A stretch of 64,000 nucleotides of DNA from Pipra filicauda (taxonomy: Eukaryota; Chordata; Aves; Passeriformes; Pipridae): assembly GCF_003945595.2 (NCBI RefSeq), contig NW_024104366.1, positions 1-64,000 of the forward strand. The letters run 5' to 3'. Shown in pieces: positions 13,691-28,400 of the stretch. The number at the start of each line of letters is the position of its first letter. The stretch's first letter is position 1. The notes beneath the pieces are model-generated. The model was not told the DNA's origin. It did not search any database and was given only the letters and a program-made list of their open reading frames with translations. The position numbers and the translations under genes are program-made.

Positions 13691-14540
13691 TCTCAAAATA
13701 AACTAATAGACCACCTGTGAGGAGATCTTAAATTCATTAAACTCTTGGAAGGAGTAAAAGTTCTGACTATTAATAATTTAATCCTGTTGCTGATCCATTT
13801 ACATACAGACACTGCAAAACCATTTCACGTGCCTATTAATTACAAATTCTCAAGCTAACAGTAGCCTGTTATTCGTTACAGTTCTCTAGTTTGAGCTTAC
13901 TGGTTGCTCCTGTTGCATCCATTAGGACTCTTCCTTCATCCCTAAGGTAAGGACTAAAAGTGCATGACTTTAGAGTATCTTCTGAGAGTGCTCCTTATTC
14001 TTAAGTTTCCTGCTTAGCATTTATTATTGGCCTACAGCAATTTTCTTCAGGCCAAGTAGTATCACTACTGCTTTTATACAGCTTGGCCTTTCCTCCTAAT
14101 CAATCATGGTAACATGGTGCAGAGAGGATTTCCTCTTTGTCAAGTGACAGAAAAACACAGATTATTTTTCTGTTAATCATTCTACTGAAATCTTAAATCC
14201 TGTGGAACTTACAAATTATAATTTACAGGACTTTTTGCAGAAGGAGTTGGCCGACGTATCCTAACAGACATCATCTCTAATAAAGGATCTATTTTTTTCC
14301 AGGAAAAGCTCACATCATTCCTACTTTTTGTAGTGGCGTATACCATATTTGCTAGAAGACAAGGACATGCTCTTTCCAGCATTTATTTGCTCATCAGCTG
14401 GGATATGGGCTTGTGTTTTTAATTTTGGGTTTGGTTGGAGGCTTTTGCTTATTTTTAAGATGATTGGTAACATGTCATGGTACTGTGCTCCCTTTGTAAC
14501 TGAAGACTTTTAAATGTAAAAATTATCATAAGTGCCCTTT

Positions 14541-14890
14541 TTCATAGAATTATAGAACACTTAAGGTTGGAAAAGTCCTCTGAGATCATCATGTTGAACC
14601 ATTAACCCAGCACCACCATGTTCACTGCTAGACCATGTCCCCACATGCCACATCCACATGTTTTTTGAACACCTCCAGGGATAGTGACTCCACCACTGCA
14701 CTGGGCAGCCAAGGCCTGAACACCCTTTCAGTGAAGGATTGTTTTCCAAATAAACAATCTAAACCTCCCCTGGTGCAACTTGAGGCCATTTCCTCTCATC
14801 CTGTTGCTTGTTACCTGGGAGAAGAGACTGACCCTATCTCTCTACGACCTCCTTTCAGGTAGTTTTTGATAGTTATAAGGTCCCCCCAAG
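14541..14890 (-). mobile_element. CR1 LINE, 3' end fragment (sense to RBMS3)
   Basis: Reading forward it begins ttcatagaattatagaacac followed by aggttggaaaagtcctctgagatcat, the reverse complement of a CR1 3' tail. It continues through cctcatcctgttgcttg and gagaagagactgaccc, typical of the older avian CR1 3' UTR. It is the only clear LINE in the window in the same orientation as RBMS3. The left edge (element 3' end) is clear; the right edge is approximate. Confidence 0.85.
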
Positions 14891-15219
14891 CATCAAAGGC
14901 TCTCTCTCACAGCCCAAATTCACATTTCGGGTTAAAAACTCCTCATTTAGTGCTCAAAGCCTTACATTCTTCACGTTTAATTTCTCATTTGGAGCATCCA
15001 AAGACCTATTTCCAGGGTGTAAAGTCCCATTTTTAAGGCCAAAAGACTCATTTGTAGGCTCCAGGCCTTTTCTATTAGTACCCATAGAAGGAAGAGAAGA
15101 AATGATGGTTTGGTCAAGGTTCAGATGACTAATGACAGACTAAGCATTTGTTTCATTAGTGACTTCCCTAAGTTTACCAGCAACTGGCATATAATATCCA
15201 GGACACAGAAGATAACAAC

Positions 15220-15480
15220 AGGAAAAAAAAATAGGGAGGGCAAATGTGATAGCTGTCTACAAATACATGATAGAATGTCATTGAGGAGCAGAGAGTCTGC
15301 TTATTCATTTTAACAGCAAAGGGTAAAAGAATACCAGCAAATAGGAAAGGAGGGCCCTCAAAATGTTTAGAAACTATTCCAGAAATAGTGCTGATTGAAA
15401 AGGAGAGACATGCAAACCCAGACTTTTGAAAGGTTCATGCCAGGTCACCTACATATATAACACACTGCAAAAATCATCAA
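15220..15480 (+). mobile_element. Ancient CR1/L3 LINE remnant, first piece
   Basis: The plus strand contains agctgtctacaaatacatga, then a gaggagcagagag and cttattcattttaacagc order that matches the L3/CR1 3' region. The remainder is strongly diverged. Identification is by remembered family landmarks only. Confidence 0.5.
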
Positions 15481-15949
15481 ATTGTTAAAATTGCCTACGA
15501 TCTATATACTTATTAAATAGGACTTCCTAAGTACATCTCAGAAGTGTCAGACTGTGATTCAATTTCAAGTCTGATCACAAAAAATACAATCCATCTGCCA
15601 AAAAAAAAAAAAAAAGCCCAAAAAAACCCAAACAAAAATGGTTTAAGGGCACTGATATATAAAATCCCAGTTTATAATGTCACTCACACACTTACCTGGG
15701 GTAACACATCTTGTTCTGATCACTTTCATACCAGCCATTTGTAAACAAACCAGAGGGTTTGTTCACTGATGAACAATAACATTGAATAGAGGTCAACAGA
15801 AACAGTTTTACAAGGAAAGATTGCTGGAGCTAAAATATATCTGTTGGGCTGAATAAATACAAGAAAAGAGAAGTGCATTTTAACATTGAACTATAATATT
15901 GAAGGGTAAGAAGCAAAAACCAAAGAGGGAGATGAATTAATTAGCATGG

Positions 15950-16140
15950 TGCCCAGAGGTAGGGGAGGAAGGATAATGAAGAGTAGTGGGATTAAATTAG
16001 GAAAAGCAAAATTTAGGCTGAGTATAAAGAAAAAATCCTTACTAATAATGAGTTTTATTATTTCGGGAATTAGTCTCTCAGGTGAAATGATGGAAACACC
16101 TGTCTAAGATTTAGGACTTTTAAATTTAGGTTGCGCAAAG
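15950..16140 (+). mobile_element. Ancient CR1/L3 LINE remnant, second piece
   Basis: Plus-strand tggga-ttaaattaggaaaagc followed by aaatttaggctgagtataaag resembles the L3/CR1 region just before the 3' end, and aaacacctgtctaag follows. It may be the continuation of the piece at 15220-15480 or a separate copy. Confidence 0.5.
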
Positions 16141-19100
16141 GCTTTAATATACGATACATAAAGCATGTACAAAGGCATATACACTTTGGGGAACAAATCA
16201 GTGCTGGTACGGACACAAAGAGCGGATGCGGCCACATCCTGTCTCAGCTCTGTGACTACAGTACAATTACCAACATCCTCTTCAAGAACTGCCCAAAACA
16301 CAGCCTACACACACATCATACAACCTCTGCTTTGAAGCACTGCCCACATGGAAAAGAGATGTGGACAAGGGGACAGGCACTCAGGTAGCTGGCAGAAGGG
16401 CCTGGCCCACTGTAGTCCCAAGCACAGCAGGCTAATTACACATCAGCACACCTGGTCTTTGTTCCCAACTCCAGCATTGACTCTCTTTGCCATCCTTCCG
16501 TACCTTCCTTAGCATGCCTTTACCTACCACAGGCAAACAATTTGAAGGCAACAGGGAAAGAAATCCATAACCAAAATGCAGAATTTTATCGTTCCAAATC
16601 AAGTATTTTGTCACTTTAGAGATGAGCAAGCCACATCGTTCAGAGGCCAGGCTTGGTGCTCTAGTCAGAGCATACTGCTTTTGAGAACTTTCTGGAGTCA
16701 ATAGGGCAGTTCAGAGGCATTGCTGCTATTGCTGCTCCCTCTCCATTTAGTTCACAAAGGCCAAACAAGCTAGCTACCACCAGCATAAAACAAAATAAAG
16801 CATCCCTTCAAAAAGGGTTGCAAGATGAAAATACCACGCTGCAGTTGGCAATCTGATTTCTTGTTTATAGCACTTTTCCTGCTATCTTAAGTGGGAAGCA
16901 TCATCCAAACCTGTTCTAACTTTTTTCCTGGGGTTTGCTTTGCCTATCTCACATAAAAGTAAAAAACAGTAAAAGCTTTGCAGGCAATTCTGAAAGCACT
17001 GCAGGAACCACAACTGGATAAACAGTTTGTGCCTAATAACAGGCAGGCTGTTCACCCAAGTGAAAAAGAAGGGTTAAACGCTGCAGCTTTATCAGGAAAT
17101 TTGAGGCTTTAAACTGGAAGCAATTTGTTCAATGGCTATTTTGACCATAGAACTTCCTAATCTCAGTTCCCATAAAGTTTGGCTTGGAGCCAGCCAGAAT
17201 GGTTCGTTTCAGCTGCACAGATATCTTCCACAGAGGAAATAAAAGGATTTCAAACCCCGGAGTCATTTCCTTTGGTTCTCGGCTCATTCAGAAAAAATGT
17301 CCTTTCGGTCAGTGATATCTCCAACTTAATTCCTGCACCATGACTTTAAAAAAAAAAAAAAAGGTCTTTGTGGGAAACTTTCTGAAGGTTTGGAAGTGTG
17401 CCCTGTAAGCTCTTTGCCAGTTGGTGTAAAATACCTCCTTTACTCCCAGAAGTTTGCAAAGCCAAACATCCTCTTCACTTTCTGCATTAACTCTAAGCTT
17501 TCCAGAAGTTCTTAGTCATCTTGCACTTCCCATTTAATAATTAAAGGAGGTATTCACACTTATATGCATAGAAGTAAGAGTTTGCAGAACTCTGCATCGA
17601 AATAATAAACTAAATGTACTCAAATCACAGGGACTGATCCATGTGCAGCTTCAGAGGTAGTAGTGCAAGCAGAACAAGTAAGCACCTATCAAGTGCAGCA
17701 ATGCATTTCCCGAAAGTACCATGGATTTGGAGACATTTGCGTCTCGCTTTTGAGTGTACTTGACAAACATTTGAAGATTCAGCCCCAAATCTAAAAAGTG
17801 ATCCAAAAGATACAAACAGGATATGTTTAAAACAAGCATGCAGGCCAGCCAACATAAATACCAGGAGCATAATGTCCTCTCCAAGTGGACGTACGTACTC
17901 CTCGAGGCTACCATCCTAAGCACGTAGTCAGGGTTTCACCAAAATAATGAAGATAACATTTTTGACATGCAATCCAGCCATAATGACCAAATTCATTCCA
18001 AGCATGTCATACCTGGGAACACTACCTTCACATCATCACGAAAGAGAGAGGATCCTTTTCAACTCTATCCTCAAGTCTGTGGTATTTCTAACAGTACTAT
18101 AAAACCAAATACCAAGGTACAAGGCTCAGTATAAACGGTAGCATTTGTGGGTTCTACAACAGCAAGCTTACACATCCTTTGTCCTAAAATGAACTTTGAA
18201 GCACCAGGATGCCTCAGAGCTGACAGGTGTTTTATCAAGAAGATTGATTTTAGTGAAACTCAAAGCCTTCTTCAGTACCGTGTTTCAGCACGCATCTAAT
18301 AATAAGTATACACACCCTAAGGTGGCCTTTCTTATGTTCAGAAAATTCAGAAAGCAGAGTAAATGACACATGCAAAATGGAAACGTTAATAAGTTGAACC
18401 CTACTGTCAACTTCAAATGTCAGTGCCAATCTTGCGACTGGCAATTAAATTACTCTTTCTAAGAAAGTTTATCACCAGACCAAAATTATATTTTTAGTTA
18501 TTATTTATGAATTGAGCCTTGTATAACTTACATTTAAATGCTCGCAATTTTCTTCCTGCATTATAATGATTCAAGGTGTCATAGGCAATGGACTGAGACA
18601 GCAACTTCTGATAAAGTAGTTCAACACATATATTTACATATACCTCCATAAATATCACAAGCTCCTTGATAACACTGCTCTGCAAAGGGCAACTGAGGTC
18701 TTAAAATTGAAGGCCTTCTTTATCCTAACTCGGATATTTTCTTACAATGTCTTAGATAGCACAGACTAGACTCTCAATCTTTGGACTTCTACTAGAGAGG
18801 AGATAAGCTACAATATTAAAACTTGGTTTTGTTTTCTGAAGGAATGTGAGGGGCTATCCAATTTATAAAATAAATAAGTAAAATAAATAAAGAAGCATAA
18901 TTTTCTATATGCCAATCCAAACATTTTTGTATTGAAAAGTTTCCTCCATTGAATTCATTATTTACTAGGATAAACTAACAATGCAGAGATACTGATGAAG
19001 CATACAGAACAAAAGGTATATGGGAAGTTTACAGAACAGTTAATGTTTCTGAGGTTTAAAGTGGACCTACACTGTAATTATAATGGTACCTTTTTCCTTT

Positions 19101-20788
19101 TTTCCCATTCTTTTTCAACATTGTATGTAAATTCAAACCAAATGTTGACTGGAAAGTTTCTCCCCTTTTACATTCCACTTTTCTTCCCCTTTCAGGAATG
19201 CCAAACCCAGGAGCAGAGTGTCAGTAAAGACTGTCTAAATTGAAATGAAATTTCTGGTTTCACTTAGTCCTATGGGCAACATGTGCTTTCACTCTTCCCG
19301 AAACACAGTGGGAACATGGGGCTTTAAAACTGTAATCTGAAAATCCTATTTTCTTATGAGCCTTATTAATACAAAATGACTCAGTGATAGTCTCAACTTC
19401 CAGTTAAAATAATAGAAGAACATTTCATAGCCACTCCTTATCCTCACTCCCAAAACACACCAAGCTCACCTTGCTGAGCTTTTGAAGGTTAATTTGACAA
19501 AATCTATTTTGGATTCATTTTTTTTCCTTCAATGTGCAAACCTGTAGACACTTCCTAGGCCTCACACTGGCAAACACACAGGTAATTTGCAAGGAGATGA
19601 ACCGTAACAGAGCCACACTTCACTCCTCCAGCTCCTGCTCCCAAGCTTTTCAGCAAATCATCGCAGCTTCTCCCCTCTACTCCCATGCACCCCAGTGCAG
19701 CCAGTCAGCCTGGCTAAGGGTGAGTGGGACTGTTGCCCCACAATTTAGCTCAAGAGCTGAGCTTTGCTCTTGAAAGATCTGTCCCAGGAATTGCCCTCCA
19801 GGTAGAACTTTTTTTAAAAAGGCCAGTAGATATTGTGGGAGAGTGCCACAGCCCCAAGAGCCCTGAGTCAGCATCCACCAGAACCCAGTTCCCACATCAG
19901 CTGCAATGGCCCCAAAGAGAGCAGCTCTAAAGGGAGTATGCCTCCCAGCTCCCACCCCAGTGCTCCTTGTGGGGGTGCAGCTATTTAGATTATTGAAGCA
20001 GTTGTACAAAATGATGCACTAACAACTATATCTTACTACAATACTTGCCTGATTCCAGACTCAGAATGTTGGGGGAACTCTATGAAGTAAGTGCAAGCAT
20101 CTGGACAAAAATTTGGTCATTGAACCCTGACCCCACTCTCAAGTAGCCTTGTACCACAACTCCTGTCAAAAACTGAGCTTGCTCCACCCTCTGTACCAAA
20201 ACTTGGCTGCTCTGATGGTCAGAAACTCTCACCCATAATAAATCACGGTCTGTTTACTCTCGCTCATTATTGCTGTCAGCTCTGTGCACATATTTTTTTT
20301 CCTTGCCTAATACAAGATACTGATTTCTTCATAGGCATTCCTATTTTGTTCTGGTTTTGTGAATGTTATTTTAAATGCTATGTCTTCCATTCCTCATCAA
20401 TCCCTCTCTATACTTCTTTGAGTAAGCAGAGCCCCAACATTTCCAAGAACTAAGCTGAGACCATTGAATGCATGGAAAAAGGAGAAAACTCTAGTTTTTG
20501 TCCTTAGAGCAGCAACAGAAGGGGAGGTCAAATATAGTTACCTGGATAGAAAGAAGTGGTAGGAACAATCCCATCAGATACTTAGGGGAGAATAAGTTAA
20601 AGTGGGAATTATCCAATTTACTATGCCAACTATCATTTCTGTGTCTTCCTTATGGGAGAACTGCACACGTGAGTGTGCTGTTCAGACAAGTTATGGTCTT
20701 CAGCAGGAGATTCTGGCTCCTGAGAGCAGAGAGCAGGAAAACAAAAAGAGAGGGACCGGAGGAGACAGAAAAATTCAGAAGCTGCACA

Positions 20789-20801
20789 CCCCCCCCCCCC
20801 C
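20789..20801. repeat. C13 mononucleotide run
   Basis: Thirteen consecutive C follow ctgcaca. In an AT-rich intron this is a likely length-variable site and a likely sequencing-error site. Confidence 0.85.
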
Positions 20802-21539
20802 TTCCAAGCAGTGAAGCCGAATCCTAATAAGGGAGAGGAGGAAGAGGTTCACAGAGATAGTTCAGCAGTGTCATGCAGCAGGTCCAAGTATATTAGAGCA
20901 GCTGCCAGCTCAAGGCAGGACTCAGGTGGTGAAGCAGAATGTGATCCAGTGCTGGATCTTCCCCACTGAGAGCTGCTGACATTTCATCTTCTTGCACTGA
21001 AAGTGTCCCCCAAGAACTCAGAGCTAACCAGAAGGATGGATTAGGTTGGAGTGATGACAATCCCTCTCACTAGGTAAACAGATGGGGGAGTTGGTAATCT
21101 TGAAGAAAATCAGAGGGTGATCACTAGATCTATCCCTCTTGCAAACAAAATAACAGGCCAGAGAACCTAAGTGGACATACTGTAAAGTCACCACAGAGTC
21201 ACTCAAATATGGTGCTGACAACACAACCAAAAGAGTAGTAGCTCACTAAGTGTTTTAAGCCTTAAGAAATAAGATGGGTGAACTTAAATACACACTACAG
21301 TCAGAAAACACTCATGTATTAGAAAGTGTGAAAATGAGGCAATGAGTGGACCATTGTAACACCAAGATATAACATGTATGGCAGAGAGAGTAGGCTGTGC
21401 TGGTGGGGTAGAAATGATCAGACTAAGAATGGCAGTGAGTAACACAGAACCTGTAAGAACTGAAATGCAGAAAAGCAGTAAAGGCAGCTAGCGGAGTGCT
21501 CATGGAGACTTATTATCCTTACACAGATTGGGCAAAATG

Positions 21540-22440
21540 GGATATAATGCAAAGATCACATTTTTAGGTGCTGTTTCAGAGACTATCTGCCTAGGAAGCC
21601 CAGAAGAACAGATGCAACTCTTAATTTGAAATGACCACAGAGAAGGTTATGGGACAAACTGACAAAAGTGAATACTAACAAATTGCAGCAACAGATGGTA
21701 TTCACCCTCCCCGTTTGAAAAGAGCTCCAGGATGTAAGAGCTGACTACACACACTAACAAGTGGTGTGCAGCTTCTTTTCTAAAACTGACTTTGTACCTG
21801 AGGACTGGGAGGTGGCACACATGGTCACAGTGTTCTGAAAACATCACAGGTAAGATCCAAGTACCTTCAGGTCTGTAAACTCGGTGTCAAATTACCAGAA
21901 ATTACAGAAGCAGAGTGAAGTCAATGGAAATACGATATGTGGAAAGAGTTAACCTGGTTTTTGTAGGTTTGTCTCACAGACCTATTGGAGTTCTTTGAAA
22001 AGGTCAACAAGCCTGTGGATAAGGGTAATCTCGCTAATATAGTCTGCTTGGATCTCCAAAAGGCATTTCACACGGCCCTCAGAGAAGATTTCTTAGGAAA
22101 CTAAACAGCCATGGCTTAAGAGTGAAAGTTCTTGGATAAACAATTGATTAAAAGATAAAAACAGAGGGTAGAGGGCATGATCTTTCTCTCAAGAGGAGAA
22201 CAGCATCAATGGACTTCCACATGGAGTTTTGCCAGGAACCATACTGCACAACCCATTTCTAAATGACAAGAAGAGGCTAACAGTGAGGTGACAAGATTAT
22301 CTAGGAGATGCAACAGGAGAGGCATCTGTGAAGAACTGCAGAAAGACCTTATTAAACTAAGGATAATAAACCAGAAGAAGAAATTAAATGTAGACAAATG
22401 TAGTGATGCACATGGGAGAAAATTCTGGTTTTACATTATA
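21540..22440 (+). mobile_element. Ancient CR1/L3-like LINE remnant with reverse-transcriptase traces
   Basis: The degraded plus-strand sequence keeps the order of a LINE reverse transcriptase: gtacctgaggactgggagg near 21795, a segment reading LEFFEKVNKPVDKGNLANI then VCLDLQKAFHTA near 21985-22080, a GVLPGT trace near 22230, and gaaattaaatgtagacaaatg near 22380. Stops and indels are frequent. Its divergence from the young CR1 at 37680-38790 suggests an old amniote lineage. Both boundaries are approximate. Confidence 0.75.
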
Positions 22441-25400
22441 AAATTATGCCCCTTGAACTGTCCATAGAAGTGTTAGCTTCCTATTTGCTCAAAAATGTGA
22501 ACTGAATTCCAGGAATCATTACAAAAAAAGTAAATAGCAAGGCAAAGAATATACAGCAGAAATATCTACATGTATTTCCCTCTCAGCCTCTCCTTTCCCA
22601 TAACTTTTGAACTGACTGACCCCATTGAAGCAAATTTGACAGAGGCAGCAATCTCAAATAGTTTTAAGTTCCAAAACCTCAATCTCATTACTAGCACTAG
22701 TGAAAACACAGCAGAGGCTTTTTAATCCCAGCAGCCTTAGAAGGATTTGTTCCATGGCATACACCCCTCTCCTTCAAATGTAACTATTTTACCCCTTCTG
22801 CATTAACAACCCAAAAAGTAGAGAATAGTAAGCAGCAGCTATGCAATTCTTTCTAAGAACTCAAATTCACCTGCCTTGACAAACATGGATGTGTCTCCAA
22901 AACTCAGAGCATATTTAATCTCTGTTGCATGAGTTTCTTCTCTAATAACTGTCTATACTAGCAATAAAATCTGTTTTTATTTAAGAAGGAAATTACTAAA
23001 ACAATGTGCAACAAATCAAATCTTGAACACATATTTTTTTGCTCAGTTTTCAGGCTTTTTCTAAAGATACATTCCATCAATTATGTGGAATTTACCCTGC
23101 AATTTACTGTGAGCTGAAGTGACTGACAAGAGCAAACAAGATACCTCAGGCAAACCAGGTCACTGAGACTTTTTCTTGCTGTTTTGTGATTAAAGGTTGA
23201 CCACAAAAACCTTTACTTTCTGCAGAATGACATGCTTGGTTGCTTAAATATGCAGGCAATTAACACAGAGATAACATGCATTTAAATGGAAGTCCCATTG
23301 ACCCCCATCTCCCGACTGCAACCTTTGCTCTGAAAGCAGACAGCTTAGCAAAAATATTCAATTAATAAAAAGCCATGAAGGGCAACAAGTCCATTTCAAT
23401 TAATTTAAAAATAAATACTGTTTACTGCTCCATATTTAACAAGTTAATAAAAAACAACATCACAACCAATATCACAAGCAACAAGGGAATGTGCTTGAAA
23501 GATCTTTATAAAGATCATATATATTAAAAAAAATTCTATTTTTTTCCTTTGTTTAGAATAAAACAGTATATTCTATTAGCAGTGAAACAAAGAAAGCTTG
23601 TTGTCTTACATATTTGAGCCCCATATTTATTGCCTCTGCACATGTCCTATCCCAAGTGTGACACTTCAACTTGCTGCAGGGACTCCAATCCCTCAGCGCA
23701 AGCATTCCTTACTGCTTCCACCCTCTCCTCTCATACCTGTACCTCCCTCCCAAACTCCTCATTGGGGAAAATCAGCACAAGCTCTGGCTCCACCATAGAT
23801 AAGCAAGTAGTGAATTACTGTAGTTATTTCAGGTGGAGCAAACCTAAACCCATCCTGCGTTTCCTGTAGCAGGAGCACTGACTGTCCATTCTACCCAGTT
23901 GCCCATTTTCTGAAAATATTTTACTTGGTTGTCTTTGAAAGTCCCAGTCCTCTTTTGAAGTCCTCACTTGCTTTAAACTGGACAATAAGTGGTAAACTTC
24001 TATGTGAATAAAAAATTGAAAGCTTAGAGACACTGAAATCATAAACCAAACTAAGAAAATGGAACCATTTGTAATTTTTTAATCAGAGTAGTTTTGGGGG
24101 TCCAGAGAAACCACATATCACACCACTGCCATCTAATGGAAGAAAACATCAGTCGATCATGGGTCCTGGGGAAGATCCAGTCAGACAAAAACTATTTCAT
24201 CAAGTAGAAGAGTCATTTCTACCACCCCTAACATGGCCTCCTTCTTCTCTCATCTATAAATTTAGCTCTCCTCACAACATTCTGGGTTGAAAAAACTTAC
24301 TAAATGTTATCCAAATATAGAACTATTCTCAGGAGAGTTGAAAAACTGGTTTGGGGTTTTCTTTTGTGGAGAATGCAGTATTTCAAAGAAATGTCATTTA
24401 ATTCCATTCAAAGTCATAAGATTACTCACAGTACCTAAATTAATTGTGGACCTTGCTCTTTTTCAAAGACCTGGGTTGCAAAGTCCATAGAAGAAGGTTG
24501 TCTTTTAATTATTTTTTATAAAGTACAACTGTTTTCTGTACCTTTGATGAATACCTAGAGCTTTATGCCACACAGCTACCATAACCTTAAATAGATGGAG
24601 CAATATTAATAATGCCCATCAGTTCCTTCCCTGGAACTGGTGTGGGTGGGTTCTTTGATCAGCATTGAGGGAGCTGCATCTTTATTGCCAGAGGTTATGA
24701 TTTTTCTCATGTGTTGCACATCTTTTCCTACTCGAGCAATCCTACGCCATCTCCAGACAGGCAGCCCTCAAATACCAAGAAAGACAGATTTAATAAAAAT
24801 GATGGTATGGTCTGTTATTGGTTTATTTTGACAGTATACTACCCACCAAGAAAGAGAAAGTATACTTAATTCACTTGGGTAAGAGAGCTCTACTCTTCTA
24901 AACAAAAGCCAGGGACGTGCAATAATAGGTGACATCTCACCTGGCACACCGCAGAATTGAAATCACATTGTAATTCGCAGATCTGATTCGGAATGGTTCC
25001 TGTTGAGTACCCATTTTCAGTAATGGTTGTCAATTTGATTAATTATCAAATTGTCATATATCAAGTCAGCATCTGCTTTGCACATGCTGTATATTCTCAG
25101 AGCACCTAAGAGAGTTGGCTCTAGCAAAACTAAGGTGGTGGGCACTGTCTTCCTCTTGTCTCTGCCTGGGGATTTCCACAGGTCAGCTGCTGTGCTGAAA
25201 GTCTTGAGACTTTTGAGAAACTAACTTATCAACAGAGTACCATCACTTTTAGAAGAGGTGACCTTCCTTCAAGCAACCAGAGGCCAAACAGATTTGCTGG
25301 TGTGTGAGATATTGTATCACGGCATCAGAAAAAAGAAAAAAAAACTAAGCAAAGTGATTCTGCAAGACAGTTGAAAAAGCAAAGACATTGTAAGGAAGCT

Positions 25401-28400
25401 TTCAACAAAGCTGATTATGAACCACTATTCAGAGAAAAAAAATTCTCTTCTGTTCACTTCTGTGCTATGAAATAGATATTTTCAAGTCTGCTGAGACCAT
25501 TAAGAGCCTACTAACATTACCCAGTCCCAAAATGCACTTCAAGCACATGCCAAGCTACTGGCAAAGTTTTATACAGACCAATGAATCAAAACATTAATCA
25601 CTGTGTATAAATGGAAATTTTACTTTTTTATTTCTCTGGAAAGAAACAAAGTTAAACCAATTATTTGTCAACGACACGGGCCTGCAGATTTTGGAAGCAG
25701 CAAATTAAGAATAATCACAGATTAGATATGTCACAGAATACTTGAGCATCTTGGGTCTCCTTACAGAAAATATTTGCTAGGCCATGAGTTCACTTATGAA
25801 AAGATAATGACCCAGGAAATTTTTTCCTTAATTGCAAAGAAGCCGTTTAAGAAAGTGTCTGGGGAACTAATTAGGAAGGAGTTTCCTCTGTAGAGGACCC
25901 GGCTTTAAACTCAATAAGCAATTTTTAGAGGACTTGTTTGAGAGAGAGCACTGTTTAGACGCAGTCAAAAATGTTTGCTGAGGTGCAGCAGCATTTTGCA
26001 GTCATGGAGGCAGACATGAGTCCTCACTACAGCAAGGCAGTGGCCAGTGCTGGCATGCTCCAGCTATGGTGACTTCCTCAGCACAACTCATCGAATCCTT
26101 TCCTATTTCACTTCAGCAAATGTGGAAAGCACTCAAATACACACAAACAGGAGAATCTCTACCTCCAAGCTAAAGTGAGATTTTTCAAAATACTTGCACA
26201 TTTTTCAAGACATGTAATGCCTGCTGGCCAACCCAACAGGTGCCGGGAAAACAGATCACTCAACACTCCTCCTGAATGCCACTGCTTTGTTACAACACCT
26301 AAACATCCATCATCTGTAAACTCAAGAGCATAGCTACGTACTTATTTTTGAATATACATATGCACTTGTCTCCCCTATATAGTTTTTGATAACTTCTTAA
26401 AATGGTCATATTTACAGAGCATCAGAGCTCATGAGTCCAGAGATCAAACAAGTTTTTATTTGATAAGCTATGGTGTGAAGTTACACTTCATTCGTCAGTG
26501 AACAACCTCATGGCTTCTTACTGGCAGGTCTTTTCACTTTATTTTGTTGTATGCCCGTCAACAGGGTGTTTAGATGTCTCCTTTAAGTATTTTTTTTAAA
26601 AGCTTCATTTCTGGTCTCACATCGTTACACAGTAATATCACTTTTTAATTTAAACAGAAAAAAAATTGTCTCAACCTTTACTTATAAAAACCACAGAAGT
26701 GAAAGTAAAAAAAACTGAAGTTTAAAAAAAAAAACAGAAAAGTGACTAAAAAACCCGCAAATAATTACAAATTTTAAACAACTAGTCTCATGTTGTTTAA
26801 TGTATCTCTTTTTATCAAAATCATACCATTTCAAGTTTGTTTTTTTCCTTTTAACTGTTTTAAAATGGAGACTCAGTGAAATAAGGTTTTATTAGCTGGC
26901 TTGCTAACTCAAAGTGATACAATTCAGCATAGTTTGTGCCCTCTGTTCAAGAGACCCAAGTGTGACTGTTGTGACTGCTACAGGTAATTAATGAGATGGA
27001 TCGGCAGAGCCATAGATAAAACTTGCTGAATGCCTGCTCACACTCAGCATCTGTCCAGCCTTCACAAACACCTTATTGTCAGAAAACCTGCCAAATTAAA
27101 ATATTCCATATTGTTACACTTTTAATAACTTGAGAACTATTATGCCACTAATTACATAAAACTTTGGAGTGGATCAAAAAAGAAAAAAGAATGCAAACAT
27201 ACAAAACTAAAGCACAAAAAAATCAGCACATCTATTGTCTATCCAGCATCAAAAATAGGGCTGATTTATTTGCTACACAAGTCTAGAGTTTCAAATTAAA
27301 TAAGTCTGTTTTACGAATTATTTACTTTCTACAAGATCCATTTCCCCTTGAAGCACACTGTGCATGCCCTCCTAGTGTGAACAGTTTACAGACTGTGATC
27401 AGGCACAGACCTACTTGTCTGGATTTTTCTCCCTTTCAAAAGAGCAATTCTGAGAATCATAAATTACACAGCACGGTTATTGTAATTTGAGCTTATTCTC
27501 AATAAATAAAATTTATTAACTAAATAGCTTTCTATGTAGCTTAGCTCTTTCCCACTAGCTTATTATTTTACATAGAGTTGCTTCATGCTGCTAATCACAA
27601 CCAAATTGTGCCATCTTAAGTATAAGAATATGAATTAATAAATACAAAGTAAAAATGTGTAATTTCATATGATCACCAATAACCTTTAGTCTTCATAGAA
27701 TATGCGTGAGAAATTACTTCCTAAGATTTGAAGTTATGAAAGTATTTTGTCTAATGTACCTACCAAGGTATACCTACAACATGCTTATAAGCTTTGTTTT
27801 TCAGAACACCAGAGCAGAAGCCCTCAGCACTTTAAGCTCCAATGCATTAGAGTATTTAGGGACGCTGGTGAACTTAAGCAGATGAGTAGCAACACTGACA
27901 CAAGGCAGGACAGACTCCTTTTGGGAGATATGAAACACCACTTTATCGTGCCATTCCAATTATCTCCAACACTTATAGTAAGCCTCCAGTTATTCCACTT
28001 TTGTTACACAAATAAACTTTCAATTTATAAAATAGGTCACGGTAAATTTTAAGTCCTGGTCTAAAAACAGCAAGGCAACTGGAGAAATAAAACTGTATGT
28101 GATATACGGTGGTTTCACACAGATGACCTCATGGCATTTTTTTTATCGTAAACCCCCCCGTTCCTAATGACTGCATATCTGCATTCCCAGTTTTCGTATT
28201 TTAAAAATTAATAGATCATTGCTAGCATTTCTCAACAAGAAAAATGTCATAATGAAATATTAAAATTATAAACAGTCTCTATAGTTCCCCTCATCATGGT
28301 AGGCATATTTCTCTCCTAAGACAAACACTGCTATTCAACAAATCAAGTCACCCATGGTTTAAAAAAATACACATAAAATGAAGAATATGCAATTGAAGTG

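Noticed and set aside
20068..20290. Second possible LTR (TG-start, AATAAA at 20237)
   Set aside because: No TATA box, no target duplication and no CpG-rich start region. One AATAAA is not enough.
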